Made by a program: the position numbers and the translations under genes | From: an uncultured Alphaproteobacteria bacterium | GTDB lineage: Bacteria > Pseudomonadota > Alphaproteobacteria > HIMB59 > GCA-002718135 | Assembly: GCA_902512415.1 (NCBI GenBank) | Contig: CABXJB010000005.1 | Span: 1-40,402, forward strand | Reading direction: 5' to 3' | Length of the DNA: 40,402 nt | Shown: positions 29,436 through 40,402 of the stretch, in pieces | Layout of the letters: each line of letters begins with the position of its first letter | Position numbering within the stretch: the stretch's first letter is position 1 | Notes under the pieces: model-generated | Database searches by the model: none | Told to the model about the DNA's origin: nothing | Seen by the model: the letters and a program-made list of their open reading frames with translations, nothing else

Positions 29436-30014
29436 TTAGTTAATAAACTGATTACAACCATCTAATAACAAATCTCTTAAATAGGTAGCATGAGATCTAT
29501 TTACATGAATATCAAAACTTTGCTTATTTTGATCAAGATGGTTACGAATTATAAGAACTGGTATTTTAATAAAAATTGTTTGAGCAACTCTTAAATTATC
29601 TTTTAGAGCATTATCAATATCTAGGACCATGAATTTTCTAAGCAATTCTGTAGTGTGTTTGCCCTCAATCCTAATAATCGTTTTATTTTCTGAGGTATCT
29701 GTAATACTTGTTTTTTCAGGATTTAATTTATTATTTAACTCTTCAAATATTCTAATAAAATTATCATTATTAAGAAAGCGTAGAAGCCATTCATTAGGAC
29801 TTAGCCATATTACTTGCAATTCTTTATTTTGAATTTTTGTATTTGGATCTGTAGGGATCAAGATATCAAGAACTGACTCGGCATTACTAAGAAAATCCCT
29901 ATCTTGTGTATTGCCACGCAGATTAATTTTTCCAATAAAAGGTAATTCTTCAATTGATATGCCATTTTTTTCTATTTTTATATCTTCCAATACTGTGTTT
30001 CTGATTAAACTCAT
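29436..30014 (-). CDS. soxG: Sarcosine oxidase gamma subunit
   Basis: Position in the soxBDAG order; VIWLSPNEWLLRF, GcvT-like fragment. Confidence 0.85.
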   Translation of the reverse strand: MSLIRNTVLEDIKIEKNGISIEELPFIGKINLRGNTQDRDFLSNAESVLDILIPTDPNTKIQNKELQVIWLSPNEWLLRFLNNDNFIRIFEELNNKLNPEKTSITDTSENKTIIRIEGKHTTELLRKFMVLDIDNALKDNLRVAQTIFIKIPVLIIRNHLDQNKQSFDIHVNRSHATYLRDLLLDGCNQFIN

Positions 30015-32986
30015 GCCAACAATCTTTCATTTCCAGGATCTACAAAAACTGGGTTTGCAATTTCAACCTCAATACTTTTGTTTACTGTAGGAACTATAAG
30101 CTTAGCCCCTTTTTTCTTAGTACCACTCTTAACCAATGCAAGAGCTATTGAACGACCTAAATTTGGGGAGTAATAACTGGATGTAATATGACCAACCATA
30201 GGCATTGGCAAAGAAGTTTCAACCTCAACTAATTGAGATCCTTCTTCTAATACTATTGAGGGATCAACCGTAAGAATTCCTACTAGTTGTTTTCTATCTT
30301 CTTTAACAGTGTCACTTCTAAGAAGTGCTCTTTTTCCAACAAAATCATATTTTTTTTTGCTGACTATCCAATTCATATCTAAGTCAACTGGAGTAACCGA
30401 ACCATCCGTTTCTTGACCAACAATGATATACCCTTTTTCTGCTCTAAGCACATGCATTGCTTCTGTTCCGTAAGGAGTAATATTAAAATTCTTTCCAATA
30501 TCCATACATTTATTCCATAGGCTGAGAGCATAACTTCCTAGAATATTTATTTCATAGCAAATCTCACCTGTAAAACTGATTCGCATGACTCTGCATGGAA
30601 CATTGTCAATTTCAAATTCTTTGTAACTCATGTGAGGAAAGCTCTCACTTGAAAAATTTTGATCAGGAAAAAGTGACTCTACTATTTTTCTACTATTGGG
30701 CCCATTTAAACTAATCGTTCCAAATTGTTCTGTCACAGAGGTAAGGTAAACTTCTAGTTCAGGCCATTCAGTTTGTAACCAGTCTTCAAGTTTGCTCATA
30801 ACACTTGCGGCATTACCAGTAGTTGTAGTCATGACATAATGATGTTCTCCTAAGCGAGTCGTTACCCCATCATCAACGACCATACCATCATCACCTAGCA
30901 TAACACCATAACGACATTTACCAATTGCTAACTTTGACCAAGCATTAGTATAAACACGATTTAAAAATTCACTTACATCTCTTCCTTTTAAATCAATTTT
31001 TCCTAGAGTAGATGCATCTAAAATTCCAAGGCTGTCTCTTGTAGCTTTAACTTCTCTACTAACTGCTTCATCCATTGTTTCATTTTTTTTTGGATAATAC
31101 CAAGGTCTTTTCCATTGTCCTACATCTTCAAATAATGCATTATTTCTTACATGCCATGAGTGGATAGACGTTGTCCTTTCAATATCAAAGAATTCTTTTA
31201 CAAATCTTCCTGCCATTGCCCCAAAAGTAACCGGAGTATATGGTAATCGAAAAGTAGTAGTGCCTAAATCTGAAATATCTTGCCCTGTAAGCTCACTTAT
31301 TATTCCAAGAGCATTCACATTACTTGTTTTTCCTTGATCAGTAGCCATTCCATTAGTTGTATATCTTTTAACATGTTCTATAGATTGAAAACCTTCAGAT
31401 AGGGCAATTTTAATATCTTTAGCAGTTACATCATTTTGAAAATCAACAAACATTTTAGATTTTCCAATATTTTTTTTATTAATTAACCAGGCATTTTCCT
31501 GTTTACCAATTTTTATTGTTTCAGATTCAAAAACTTTTCCATCTAAGCTATCTTTTTTATCTGCATTTAGAAAAAAATTTACAGTTGAATAAGTTTCTTT
31601 CAGTATGTTTTTTAAGTCAAAAACTCCGTTACAAGAACCTATTGAAAGAGAATTCTGATGCGCTTGATGAGGTATAAAACAAGAATCTTCATCCCTAAAT
31701 TTTAATTTTCCTCTAGATTGGGTAAATAAATGAACAGTAGGGGACCATCCACCAGACATACATAGCAAATCACAATTTAAAACTTTAACATTATTCTCGT
31801 TGATTTTTTTTATGTGAACGGTTTTAATTTTTCTTCTACCAGTGGTATTAGATATTATTGAGCCAGAATATATTTTTATTCCAAGATTCCTAACTTTTAG
31901 GGGAATGTCACTTTCAATATTATTTCTTACATCAACAACTGCAGCAATATTAATATTATGATGATGGAAATCTATTGCAGTTTGATAGGCACTATCATTA
32001 TTTGTAAAAATGACAATATCTTTACCTAATTTAACACCATAACCATTTAAATACTTACTTACACTATTGGCAAGCATTATCCCTGGTCGATCATTGTTAT
32101 TAAAAGTCAGCGGTCTCTCAATTGAACCTGTTGCTAAAATTACTTTTTTTGCTCTTATTTTCCAAATAACCTGTCTAATTGAGTTTTTTTTATCTTTGCC
32201 TTTACTTGGTTGAAGATCTTGAATAGCTAGTAAATAATTATAATGCATATATGCAAACAATGTTGTGCTTGTTATAATTTTAACATTCTTTGCTTTTTTT
32301 AATTCATCTAAAATTTGATGTTTCCATTCAGTTTGATTTTTTCCATTAATCTTATTTTCATGTTTATTTGATGATAAAATTGCTCCACCTGTTTGAGCTT
32401 CTTGCTCTACTAGTAATACTTTTAAATTTTTAGATGCTGCTATTTTAGCAGCATATAAACCACTTACACCACTTCCAACAATTAGTGTGTCACAATGATA
32501 ATGATAATGCTCATACTTGTGAGGATCATCCTTTTTAGGTGAATCGCCTAATCCAGCAGCACGGCGTATAAAGTGCTCGTATGTTTTCCAAAATTTTGGA
32601 GGCCACATAAATGTTTTGTAATAAAAACCTGCAGGAAAAAAAGGTGCGAGTAAATCATTAATTGCCCCAACGTCATATTTGACACTTGGCCATCTATTTT
32701 GAGATTTAGCAATTAGTCCCTCGTATAAGATTATCTCTGTTGCTCTTCTATTTGGCTCAGTAAATTCATTAAGCTCTAATTGAACGATGCCATTTGGCTC
32801 TTCACAACCAGCAGAAATAATTCCTCTTGGTCTGTGGTATTTAAAACTTCTTCCAAGAAGATGAACATTATTCGATAACAACGCAGAAGCTAGTGTGTCT
32901 CCTTCATATCCATAATATTTCTTTCCATCAAAAATAAAACCTATTCTTTTTGTTTGGTTAAGATTTTTATTATTTTGTAAGCGCAT
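30011..32986 (-). CDS. soxA: Sarcosine oxidase alpha subunit
   Basis: FDGKKYYGYEGDTLASALLSNNVHLLGRSFKYHRPRGI...; C-terminal GcvT domain. Confidence 0.95.
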   Translation of the reverse strand: MRLQNNKNLNQTKRIGFIFDGKKYYGYEGDTLASALLSNNVHLLGRSFKYHRPRGIISAGCEEPNGIVQLELNEFTEPNRRATEIILYEGLIAKSQNRWPSVKYDVGAINDLLAPFFPAGFYYKTFMWPPKFWKTYEHFIRRAAGLGDSPKKDDPHKYEHYHYHCDTLIVGSGVSGLYAAKIAASKNLKVLLVEQEAQTGGAILSSNKHENKINGKNQTEWKHQILDELKKAKNVKIITSTTLFAYMHYNYLLAIQDLQPSKGKDKKNSIRQVIWKIRAKKVILATGSIERPLTFNNNDRPGIMLANSVSKYLNGYGVKLGKDIVIFTNNDSAYQTAIDFHHHNINIAAVVDVRNNIESDIPLKVRNLGIKIYSGSIISNTTGRRKIKTVHIKKINENNVKVLNCDLLCMSGGWSPTVHLFTQSRGKLKFRDEDSCFIPHQAHQNSLSIGSCNGVFDLKNILKETYSTVNFFLNADKKDSLDGKVFESETIKIGKQENAWLINKKNIGKSKMFVDFQNDVTAKDIKIALSEGFQSIEHVKRYTTNGMATDQGKTSNVNALGIISELTGQDISDLGTTTFRLPYTPVTFGAMAGRFVKEFFDIERTTSIHSWHVRNNALFEDVGQWKRPWYYPKKNETMDEAVSREVKATRDSLGILDASTLGKIDLKGRDVSEFLNRVYTNAWSKLAIGKCRYGVMLGDDGMVVDDGVTTRLGEHHYVMTTTTGNAASVMSKLEDWLQTEWPELEVYLTSVTEQFGTISLNGPNSRKIVESLFPDQNFSSESFPHMSYKEFEIDNVPCRVMRISFTGEICYEINILGSYALSLWNKCMDIGKNFNITPYGTEAMHVLRAEKGYIIVGQETDGSVTPVDLDMNWIVSKKKYDFVGKRALLRSDTVKEDRKQLVGILTVDPSIVLEEGSQLVEVETSLPMPMVGHITSSYYSPNLGRSIALALVKSGTKKKGAKLIVPTVNKSIEVEIANPVFVDPGNERLLA

Positions 32987-32989
32987 ATA

Positions 32990-33337
32990 TTATTTTTTTG
33001 ATGTAGAAAAATTTCCTGATCCAATAGGAGGTTCACCACATGGGGTTAAGGGATCATTAGATTCAAGTTGTGGTGGTTTTTCACCCATGTTGTAAACAGC
33101 TAGTATTTCATCAGTTGCAGTATTTCTTGCAACATTAAACCATTGTCTGCAACCAAAAGCATGATTCCATCTTTCGTATTGCAATCCTTTTATATTTTGA
33201 CGAAGAAATAAATAATCAGCCCATTGATCATCTGTTAGATCAGGGGGGTTTTGTGGTCTTTCTATATGAGCTTCTCCACCACACGTAAATTCTTCTTGTT
33301 CTCTTTCACCGCAATAAGGGCAATTAATTAATAACAT
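32990..33337 (-). CDS. soxD: Sarcosine oxidase delta subunit
   Basis: MLLINCPYCGEREQEEFTCGGEAHIERP...ERWNHAFGCRQWFNVARNTATDEIL. Confidence 0.95.
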   Translation of the reverse strand: MLLINCPYCGEREQEEFTCGGEAHIERPQNPPDLTDDQWADYLFLRQNIKGLQYERWNHAFGCRQWFNVARNTATDEILAVYNMGEKPPQLESNDPLTPCGEPPIGSGNFSTSKK

Positions 33338-33338
33338 T

Positions 33339-34601
33339 TTAGTGGGCTACCGCTGCTGCGCCATGCTCATCAACCAGTTCACCGCTTGAAAATCGATTAA
33401 TACTAAAGGGTGCATTAAGGGCATGAGGTTGATCATTTGCAATTGTATGAGCAAATACCCAACCAGATCCAGGAGTAGCCTTAAAGCCTCCAGTTCCCCA
33501 TCCACAATTAAAGTAAAGGCCATTAATATGAGTTTTGCTAATAATAGGGCTTGCGTCAGGGCATATATCAACAATTCCACCCCAATGACGAAGCATTTTC
33601 ATTCTAGAAAAAAGGGGAAACAATTCGACAATTGCCATAATGGTATCTTCTACGATATTAAAACCACCTCGTTGAGAATATGAATTATAACCGTCTGTTC
33701 CAGCCCCTATTACCAATTCACCTTTATCTGATTGAGATACATATGCGTGAATTGTGTTTGACATTACAACCGTATCAATAATTGGTTTTACTGGTTCAGA
33801 TACTAGCGCTTGTAGAGGTCTACTCTCTAGTGGGAGTTTAATATCTGCCATTTTAGCGATGACACTGCTATGACCTGCTGAAACAACACCAATTTTTTTT
33901 GAATTAATAGTACCTCTTGTAGTTTCAATGCCAGTAACATTTCCATTATTCATATTTATTCCTGTTACTTCACAATTTTGAATAATATCAACGCCCATTG
34001 CATCTGCTCCTCTTGCGTATCCCCATGCAACAGCATCATGTCTTGCAGTTCCAGCACGTCTTTGTAAAGTAGCTCCCATAACTGGATAGCGTATATTTGG
34101 TGATGTGTTAATTACTGGACAGAATTTTTTTACTTCTGCAGTGCTAAGCCATTCACAATCAATTCCATTTAAACGATTTGCATTCCATCTTCTTTTTAAT
34201 TCTCTGACATCATGCAAATTATGAGCAACATTCATCACTCCTCTTTGAGAAAACATAACATTATAATTAAGTTCCTGAGACATCCCCTCCCAGAGTTTTA
34301 ATGCATGGTCATAGATAGCTGCACTTTGATCCCATAAATAATTTGAACGAATAATAGTAGTGTTTCTTCCTGTGTTTCCACCACCTATCCATCCTTTTTC
34401 AACAATAGCTATATTTTTAATCCCATGGTTTTTTGCTAAATAATATGCTGTTGTTAATCCATGACCTCCACCACCCACAATAATAGCATCATATTCTTTT
34501 TTTATCTCTGGATTACGCCAAGCTGGTTGCCAATTTTCATGGTAACTGAGAGCATTTTTCACAAGAGAAAATACAGAATATTTTTTTGGTCTCTTAATCA
34601 T
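33339..34601 (-). CDS. soxB: Sarcosine oxidase beta subunit
   Basis: [53 protein letters not shown]. Confidence 0.96.
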   Translation of the reverse strand: MIKRPKKYSVFSLVKNALSYHENWQPAWRNPEIKKEYDAIIVGGGGHGLTTAYYLAKNHGIKNIAIVEKGWIGGGNTGRNTTIIRSNYLWDQSAAIYDHALKLWEGMSQELNYNVMFSQRGVMNVAHNLHDVRELKRRWNANRLNGIDCEWLSTAEVKKFCPVINTSPNIRYPVMGATLQRRAGTARHDAVAWGYARGADAMGVDIIQNCEVTGINMNNGNVTGIETTRGTINSKKIGVVSAGHSSVIAKMADIKLPLESRPLQALVSEPVKPIIDTVVMSNTIHAYVSQSDKGELVIGAGTDGYNSYSQRGGFNIVEDTIMAIVELFPLFSRMKMLRHWGGIVDICPDASPIISKTHINGLYFNCGWGTGGFKATPGSGWVFAHTIANDQPHALNAPFSINRFSSGELVDEHGAAAVAH

Positions 34602-34631
34602 AATGAAATTTAATTTTACTTCTTATCAGTT

Positions 34632-36290
34632 TTAAAAGAGACCTTCAATTTCTCCTTGAGAATTTAGCCTTATTGAATCTGCTGCAGGGACACTTGGTAA
34701 TCCTGGCATAGTCATAATCTCACCACAAATAACAACAATAAACTCAGCTCCACTTGATAAACGAACCTCTCTTATTGGTATAGAATGGTTTGTTGGAGCG
34801 CCTTTTAATGTTGGGTCAGTGGAAAAACTATATTGGGTTTTAGCTATACAAATAGGAAAATTACCATATCCTTGTTCTTCAAATAACTTTAATTGATCTC
34901 TAATTTTAGAATCTGCAATTATATCATCAGCTCTGTAAATTTCTTTAGCAATTTTTTTGACCTTATCAATAAGTGGAATATCTTCATCATATATAAATTT
35001 AAAGTTATTCTCTTGGTCAGCTAGCTCAACTACTTTATTTGCTAACTCTACAGTCCCATTGCCTCCTTTGGACCAGTGCTCACATGTAATTGCGTCAATA
35101 TTTATTTTTTCACACTCTTTTTTTAGAGCTTCAATTTCTTTATCAGTATCAGCAACAAAATGGTTAACTGCAACAATTACAGGTACTCCAAATTTTTGTA
35201 TATTTTCTATATGACGTTTTAAGTTTGAAGTACCCTTAATTACCGCTTCAACATTTTCTGTTTGCAAATCTTTTTTATCTACACCGCCATGCATTTTTAA
35301 TGCACGAATTGTAGCAACTAATACTACAGTACTAGGAACTAATTTGCCTTTACGGCATTTTATATTTAGAAATTTTTCTGCGCCCAAATCTGCACCAAAA
35401 CCAGCTTCTGTAACAACATAATCACTAAGATTTAAACTCGTTTTAGTTGCAATAATACTATTACATCCATGGGCTATATTAGCAAATGGACCCCCATGAA
35501 TTATTGCAGGATTGTTTTCTAAGGTTTGTACTAAATTTGGCATAAGTGCCTCTTTTAAAAGCACTGTCATTGGTCCATGCGCATTTAAGTCTTTAGCAAA
35601 AATTGGTTTTTTATCTTTTGTATAGGCTACAGTTATATTACTCAATCTTCTCTCTAAATCTTCTAAGTTATCTGCTAAACAAAAAATGGCCATTACTTCT
35701 GATGCTACTGTAATATTAAACCCATCTGTTCGTGGATATCCATTTGCAACACCACCAAGATTAGCAGTTATTTCTCTTAAAGCTCTATCATTAAGATCAA
35801 CACATCTTTTCCAACTAACTCGACGTGTATCAATTTGAAGTTTGTTTCCCCAATAGATATGATTATCAATTAATGAAGCCAGTAGATTATTTGCTGATGT
35901 GATTGCGTGAAAATCACCTGTAAAGTGCAAATTAATATTTTCCATTGGAACTACTTGAGCATATCCACCTCCAGCAGCGCCACCCTTCATACCAAAACTT
36001 GGTCCAAGACTTGGTTCACGAAGACAAACAATACTTTGTTTTCCAATCTTACATAGACCATCACTTAAACCAACAGAGGTAGTTGTTTTACCTTCTCCAG
36101 CAGGAGTTGGGGTAATAGCAGTAACTAAAATTAATTTTGAATTTTGTTTTTTTTCTTTAATTTTGTTAAAATCAATTTTTGCAGTGTGATGACCAAATGG
36201 ATGTAAATCATTTTGATCTAAGTTTAATTTTGATGCAATTTCTGTGATATTTTTCTTTGTCGCTTTACGTGCTATCTCAATGTCAGACAT
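34632..36290 (-). CDS. fhs: Formate-tetrahydrofolate ligase
   Basis: [63 protein letters not shown]. Confidence 0.98.
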   Translation of the reverse strand: MSDIEIARKATKKNITEIASKLNLDQNDLHPFGHHTAKIDFNKIKEKKQNSKLILVTAITPTPAGEGKTTTSVGLSDGLCKIGKQSIVCLREPSLGPSFGMKGGAAGGGYAQVVPMENINLHFTGDFHAITSANNLLASLIDNHIYWGNKLQIDTRRVSWKRCVDLNDRALREITANLGGVANGYPRTDGFNITVASEVMAIFCLADNLEDLERRLSNITVAYTKDKKPIFAKDLNAHGPMTVLLKEALMPNLVQTLENNPAIIHGGPFANIAHGCNSIIATKTSLNLSDYVVTEAGFGADLGAEKFLNIKCRKGKLVPSTVVLVATIRALKMHGGVDKKDLQTENVEAVIKGTSNLKRHIENIQKFGVPVIVAVNHFVADTDKEIEALKKECEKINIDAITCEHWSKGGNGTVELANKVVELADQENNFKFIYDEDIPLIDKVKKIAKEIYRADDIIADSKIRDQLKLFEEQGYGNFPICIAKTQYSFSTDPTLKGAPTNHSIPIREVRLSSGAEFIVVICGEIMTMPGLPSVPAADSIRLNSQGEIEGLF

Positions 36291-36392
36291 ACAACTCCTC
36301 TAATTTGATAGGATTTATAGATGATGTTTTTTTGGATCTAAATGTTTATTTCAAACTGCGAAATAAAAATTGTTGATATATATTATCATTAA

Positions 36393-37277
36393 TTATTCAA
36401 ATTTTTGACCGTTATAGGATAAATCATGCTTATTTACTGTTTTTAACCAGTCACTAGTTTTTTTAATTCCTCCAAAAGCATAAAAATGTATTTTTTTTAA
36501 TTTCGTTTCTGGATTTTCTACTTGGTAGCTAGCCAGATCATATATTAATTTATCTGGACTTCTAGTGGTCGCCAACTTAGTAATATTCAAGGCTTGTTTT
36601 GATAAAAATCTAATTGAGTTACCAATCCCACATGATGTAGCGTAACTCAGTAAAGTTTTTAAAGTAGCAGGCCCTGGTATACCAGCATGAATTTCTAGGT
36701 TATTATTTAAACTCTTAAGATGCAGCTCCCATTTTTTTAAAGATTTTGCTTCAAAGAAAAACTGAGTTGCTAAATACATTTTAAAATCTGCTTTTTTTGA
36801 AAATTGATTCTTTTGAATAATAGCATTATCTAAATCAACTTGATTAACATCTGGGTTTCCTTCAGGATGGCCAGCAAGTCCTACTTCTTTAAATTTGTAT
36901 TTTGATAATAGATCTGTTTCTAAAATTTCAATAGAGCTCGCAATACTACCTTTTTGACTACCCCCACCTCCTATAACTAAAATCTTTGAACAACCACAAT
37001 CTTCAGATAGAGATTGTATGTATTTTTCTAATTCATCATAATTTGCAATTGTTCTTGCAGGTAGATGAGGGATCACAGTGTATCCTTCTACTGTAAGTTT
37101 TTTAGCTGTATCAATCACTTTATTCATACCTTCATCGGGAAGATAAGTAATGTAAATATCACTTGCTTTATCAATCAAATCAGAAAAATTTCCATATTTT
37201 GCATAAACATTAGGCGTGGTTTCAATTGAACAATTAGCTAAAAGGTTTTGAACAGCCTCAATATTAGTATTTGTCAT
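36393..37277 (-). CDS. Methylenetetrahydrofolate reductase-like (MetF family) protein
   Basis: Barrel-like sequence: VIPHLPARTIANYDELEKYIQSL, KILVIGGG, VGLAGHPEGNPD, HAGIPGPATLKTLLSYA. MTNTN start at 37277 preferred over 37352. Confidence 0.75.
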   Translation of the reverse strand: MTNTNIEAVQNLLANCSIETTPNVYAKYGNFSDLIDKASDIYITYLPDEGMNKVIDTAKKLTVEGYTVIPHLPARTIANYDELEKYIQSLSEDCGCSKILVIGGGGSQKGSIASSIEILETDLLSKYKFKEVGLAGHPEGNPDVNQVDLDNAIIQKNQFSKKADFKMYLATQFFFEAKSLKKWELHLKSLNNNLEIHAGIPGPATLKTLLSYATSCGIGNSIRFLSKQALNITKLATTRSPDKLIYDLASYQVENPETKLKKIHFYAFGGIKKTSDWLKTVNKHDLSYNGQKFE

Positions 37278-37313
37278 AGAAATAATTATTAGGTTATTAT
37301 AATAGATGAATAA

Positions 37314-38246
37314 ATGATAAATTCTAAATTTACCATCGTTACTTTTTATCAATTTAAAAAAATAACAGATATTTTAACAATTAAAAATGAACTTTCTCAT
37401 TTTTGTAAATTTAATAAAATAAAAGGTACAATTATTTTAGCTGAAGAAGGTATTAATGGAACCATTGCCGGAATATCTGATAGTATTAACGAGTTTGAGT
37501 CTTACTTACTAAAGATAGGATTTGATAATTGCAGTCCAAAATATTCATATTCAAAATTCATGCCATTCTTTAGACTTAAGGTCAAACATAAAAAAGAAAT
37601 AGTCACACTAAGAACAGAGATTGCAGATCCTGAAAAAATTACTGGAAAAAAAATTAAACCAGAAGAATGGAATAATCTTATATCTGATAAAGAAACTATT
37701 TTAATTGATGTGAGAAATACTTTTGAGGTCGAGATGGGAACTTTTAAAGGGTCAATAAATCCAAATACAAAAAGTTTTACAGAGTTTAAAAGATATTTAA
37801 TAAATAATTTACAGAAAGAAAAAAATAAAAAAATTGCAATGTTTTGTACTGGTGGAATTAGGTGTGAGAAAGTGTCATCCTATATGATAAAAAAAGGTTT
37901 TAAAGATGTTAACCAGTTACATGGAGGTATTTTAAGTTATTTGGAAAAGATACCAAATAATAACTCATTATGGAATGGAGAGTGCTTTGTTTTTGATAAT
38001 AGAGTTTCTGTACAAAATGAACTGAAAGATGGAACATATGAACTTTGTCATGCATGCAGATACCCACTTTCTATATATAAGCTTAAATCTAAAAAATACA
38101 CTAAGGGTATTTCTTGCCCTAATTGTTATGGTAAAATTAGTGAGTCTAAGAAAAAAAGTTTGATTGATAGAAATAAACAAATTTCTGCTGCTAAGAAAAA
38201 AGGTTTGTATAGCCCTTTTATCAAACAAACAGTAAATGATATTTAA
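37314..38246 (+). CDS. trhO: Rhodanese-domain tRNA uridine hydroxylase (TrhO/UPF0176 family)
   Basis: EEGINGTIAG, LIDVRNTFEVEMGTFKGSINP, MFCTGGIRCEKVSSYMIKKGFKDVNQLHGGIL. Confidence 0.92.
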   Translation: MINSKFTIVTFYQFKKITDILTIKNELSHFCKFNKIKGTIILAEEGINGTIAGISDSINEFESYLLKIGFDNCSPKYSYSKFMPFFRLKVKHKKEIVTLRTEIADPEKITGKKIKPEEWNNLISDKETILIDVRNTFEVEMGTFKGSINPNTKSFTEFKRYLINNLQKEKNKKIAMFCTGGIRCEKVSSYMIKKGFKDVNQLHGGILSYLEKIPNNNSLWNGECFVFDNRVSVQNELKDGTYELCHACRYPLSIYKLKSKKYTKGISCPNCYGKISESKKKSLIDRNKQISAAKKKGLYSPFIKQTVNDI

Positions 38247-38287
38247 AAAATACTTTATTTAGATAATTATTAATATATAGGATCACC

Positions 38288-38482
38288 ATGGCAAAGAAAA
38301 CCTCATATGCTTTAAAGCAACTTATACCTGAAGAAAATCCCAAAACTGGCACAAAATATATTGTCAGAAAACCAACTAAAGGTATGAAAGTTGCAGAAAA
38401 GTTAAGATTAAAAAAATATGATCCAGTTCTTAAAAAACATGTTTGGTTTGTTGAAAAAAAAATGCCACCGCATAGTAAATAA
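38288..38482 (+). CDS. rpmG: 50S ribosomal protein L33-like
   Basis: 64 aa; GTKYIVRK...EKLRLKKYDPVLKKHVWFVEKKM. Confidence 0.75.
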   Translation: MAKKTSYALKQLIPEENPKTGTKYIVRKPTKGMKVAEKLRLKKYDPVLKKHVWFVEKKMPPHSK

Positions 38483-38576
38483 GCCTGCCTTTTCTTATCA
38501 ATTTTATAAACTACCTCTATCTATTGTTGATCTTAGTATACAAGAAAAAGAGCTTTAGTGGCATTTAAAAGTATAA

Positions 38577-39872
38577 GTGAATAATATTTCTAAAAAAAAA
38601 ATTGCTGTCATTGGATCAGGCATTGCTGGTATTAGTGCCTCTTATTTCCTTTCATCAAAATATGATGTTCATCTATTTGAAAAAAATAATCGCTTAGGAG
38701 GTCACACAAGGACTGTAAAGGTTTTATCAGATAATAATATTTCAATAGACACAGGCTTTATCGTTTTTAATGATAAAAACTATCCAGATTTGATTAAATT
38801 TTTTGATCATTTAAATGTACAAACATTTAACTCAGATATGTCATTTGCAGTTTCAGATATGTTTTCTAATATTGAATATGGGGGAAATAGTCTGCGAACA
38901 TTATTTGCTCAGTATAAAAATATTTTTAATTTTAGTTATTTAAAAATGATTTATGAGATTTATAGACTCTATAAATTATGCAAAAATATAAATTTACATA
39001 CAATAAATAAGAATATTACTATTGAAGATTTTCTTAACACAAATAACTTCTCTTCTTATTTAAAAACACTTCATATTTATCCATTGATTTCATCTATTTG
39101 GTCGACTAATCAATACGATGTATCTAATTTTCCCTTAAAGTTGTTTTTAAATTTCTTTAATAATCATGGCTTATTTAATTTTAAAGATAGACCGCAATGG
39201 AAGTTTGTTAAAGGCGGAAGTAATTCATATATAAAACATATTTTAGATCTTAATAAATTTAATTATAGTCTTAATTCAAAAATAAATGAGATAGTAAGAG
39301 CAGATAACCAAATAAGAATAATTAAAAATGAAGAAGAGCTTAAATATGACTACCTTGTTATTGCAGCACATGCAGATCAAGCTTTAGCAATATTGCATAA
39401 GCCTACAGTAGAAGAGAAGAACATTTTATCAGATTTTGAATATACAAAGAATAAAGCATATCTTCACTCTGATACTTCAATGATGCCTAAAAATAAAAAA
39501 ACATGGTCTAGTTGGAATTTTATTAAAAATGAAAAAGAAAATCAAAGTTTTACATTAACTTATTGGATGAATAATTTACAAAAATTACAAACAAAAAAAA
39601 AATATTTTGTTACAATTAATCCTGATAGGACTCCAGAAACTATTCATAATGAAACAATTTTTACACATCCTAAATTTGATATAAAAACAATGAAATCGCA
39701 GAAAAAATTAAAAGAGTTACAGGGAGTAAGTAACACCTTTTATTGCGGTGCTTATCATGGTTATGGTTTTCATGAAGATGGAATTCAATCTGCTGTTTAT
39801 ATTTCCAAAATGTTGGGTGTTAATATACCTTGGAAAAGAGATAATAATTTCTATTATAGGCTAATGTATTAG
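38577..39872 (+). CDS. FAD-dependent amine oxidase-like protein (COG2907 type)
   Basis: KKIAVIGSGIAGISASYFLSSKYDVHLFEKNNRLGGHTRTV; YCGAYHGYGFHEDGIQSAVYI. Confidence 0.88.
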   Translation: MNNISKKKIAVIGSGIAGISASYFLSSKYDVHLFEKNNRLGGHTRTVKVLSDNNISIDTGFIVFNDKNYPDLIKFFDHLNVQTFNSDMSFAVSDMFSNIEYGGNSLRTLFAQYKNIFNFSYLKMIYEIYRLYKLCKNINLHTINKNITIEDFLNTNNFSSYLKTLHIYPLISSIWSTNQYDVSNFPLKLFLNFFNNHGLFNFKDRPQWKFVKGGSNSYIKHILDLNKFNYSLNSKINEIVRADNQIRIIKNEEELKYDYLVIAAHADQALAILHKPTVEEKNILSDFEYTKNKAYLHSDTSMMPKNKKTWSSWNFIKNEKENQSFTLTYWMNNLQKLQTKKKYFVTINPDRTPETIHNETIFTHPKFDIKTMKSQKKLKELQGVSNTFYCGAYHGYGFHEDGIQSAVYISKMLGVNIPWKRDNNFYYRLMY

Positions 39873-39879
39873 AAAAATA

Positions 39880-40402
39880 ATGAACACAAAGATAATACTT
39901 TCTTCAATTGTGCATAAACGTTATGGAAAAATTGAACATTTTTTCAAATATAAAGTTCCAAGTTTATTTTTAGATTTAGATGAGCTTGAAATTATAAAAT
40001 CAAAATCAAAAATATTTTCAATTAATTCCTTCAATATATTTTCTTTTAATGAAAGAGATCATGGATACAGAGATGAAAGACCTATTAGAGAATTTATAGC
40101 TGAAATGTTAAACAACTATAAAGTAACGTATAAAAATTTAAAAATTCAAATGCTGTGTTTTCCTAGAATTTTTGGATATGTATTTAATCCTCTCTCAATA
40201 ATTTATTGCTATGATGAAAGTAGACTAATTTCTATATTCTATGAAGTAAAAAACACTTCTAATGAGCAACATACTTACGTATTTGCTAGAGGAAATTCTA
40301 AAGATTTGAAAAATTTGCAACATGAATGTAAAAAAAATTTTTATGTCTCTCCCTTTATTGGAATGAAAGGTAAATATTTTTTTACAAATAAACTTACTAA
40401 TG
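39880..40402 (+). CDS. DUF1365 family protein (partial, runs off the right edge)
   Basis: IVHKRYGKIEHFFKYKVPSLFLDLDEL...MLCFPRIFGYVFNPLSIIYCYD; frame open to the window end. Confidence 0.85.
   Translation, partial: MNTKIILSSIVHKRYGKIEHFFKYKVPSLFLDLDELEIIKSKSKIFSINSFNIFSFNERDHGYRDERPIREFIAEMLNNYKVTYKNLKIQMLCFPRIFGYVFNPLSIIYCYDESRLISIFYEVKNTSNEQHTYVFARGNSKDLKNLQHECKKNFYVSPFIGMKGKYFFTNKLTN

Noticed and set aside
33423-33683. 86-aa plus-strand ORF
   Set aside because: Antisense shadow of soxB.

Overview
AT-rich window, probably from a marine alphaproteobacterium (inference from gene content and composition). The left ~6-7 kb is an accessory island. It contains five direct repeats of a 48-nt sequence equal to the 3' half of tRNA-Arg(ACG), from the anticodon loop through CCA, at 1605, 2613, 3733, 5137 and 5854. 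No 5' tRNA half is present. The repeats bound four single-gene cassettes of 0.7-1.4 kb: a prepilin-like protein, a sulfotransferase, a second prepilin-leader protein and a small membrane protein. A fifth, truncated module lies to the left, and a GT61-like glycosyltransferase gene sits just to the right. Each complete cassette has its own short iterated motif just after its left repeat and again about 100 bp before its right repeat. That layout resembles the arm-type sites of a tyrosine-recombinase attP. No integrase is visible. I interpret this as a stacked array of integrase-less, tRNA-targeting mini-elements (integron-like in logic), and it is the main novelty candidate. The rest (~7-40.4 kb) looks like core genome: an S49 peptidase, CIRCE-groES-groEL, a GPx-like protein, an MscS channel, an AI-2E transporter, RecX, an ABC-2 permease, argD-argF, TrkH, ApaG and an OmpA lipoprotein. 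It also holds a large one-carbon/methylated-amine cluster (GcvT/DmdA-like, DMGDH-like, EtfB-EtfA, ETF-QO, soxBDAG, fhs, MTHFR-like), then TrhO, L33, an FAD amine oxidase-like protein and DUF1365.
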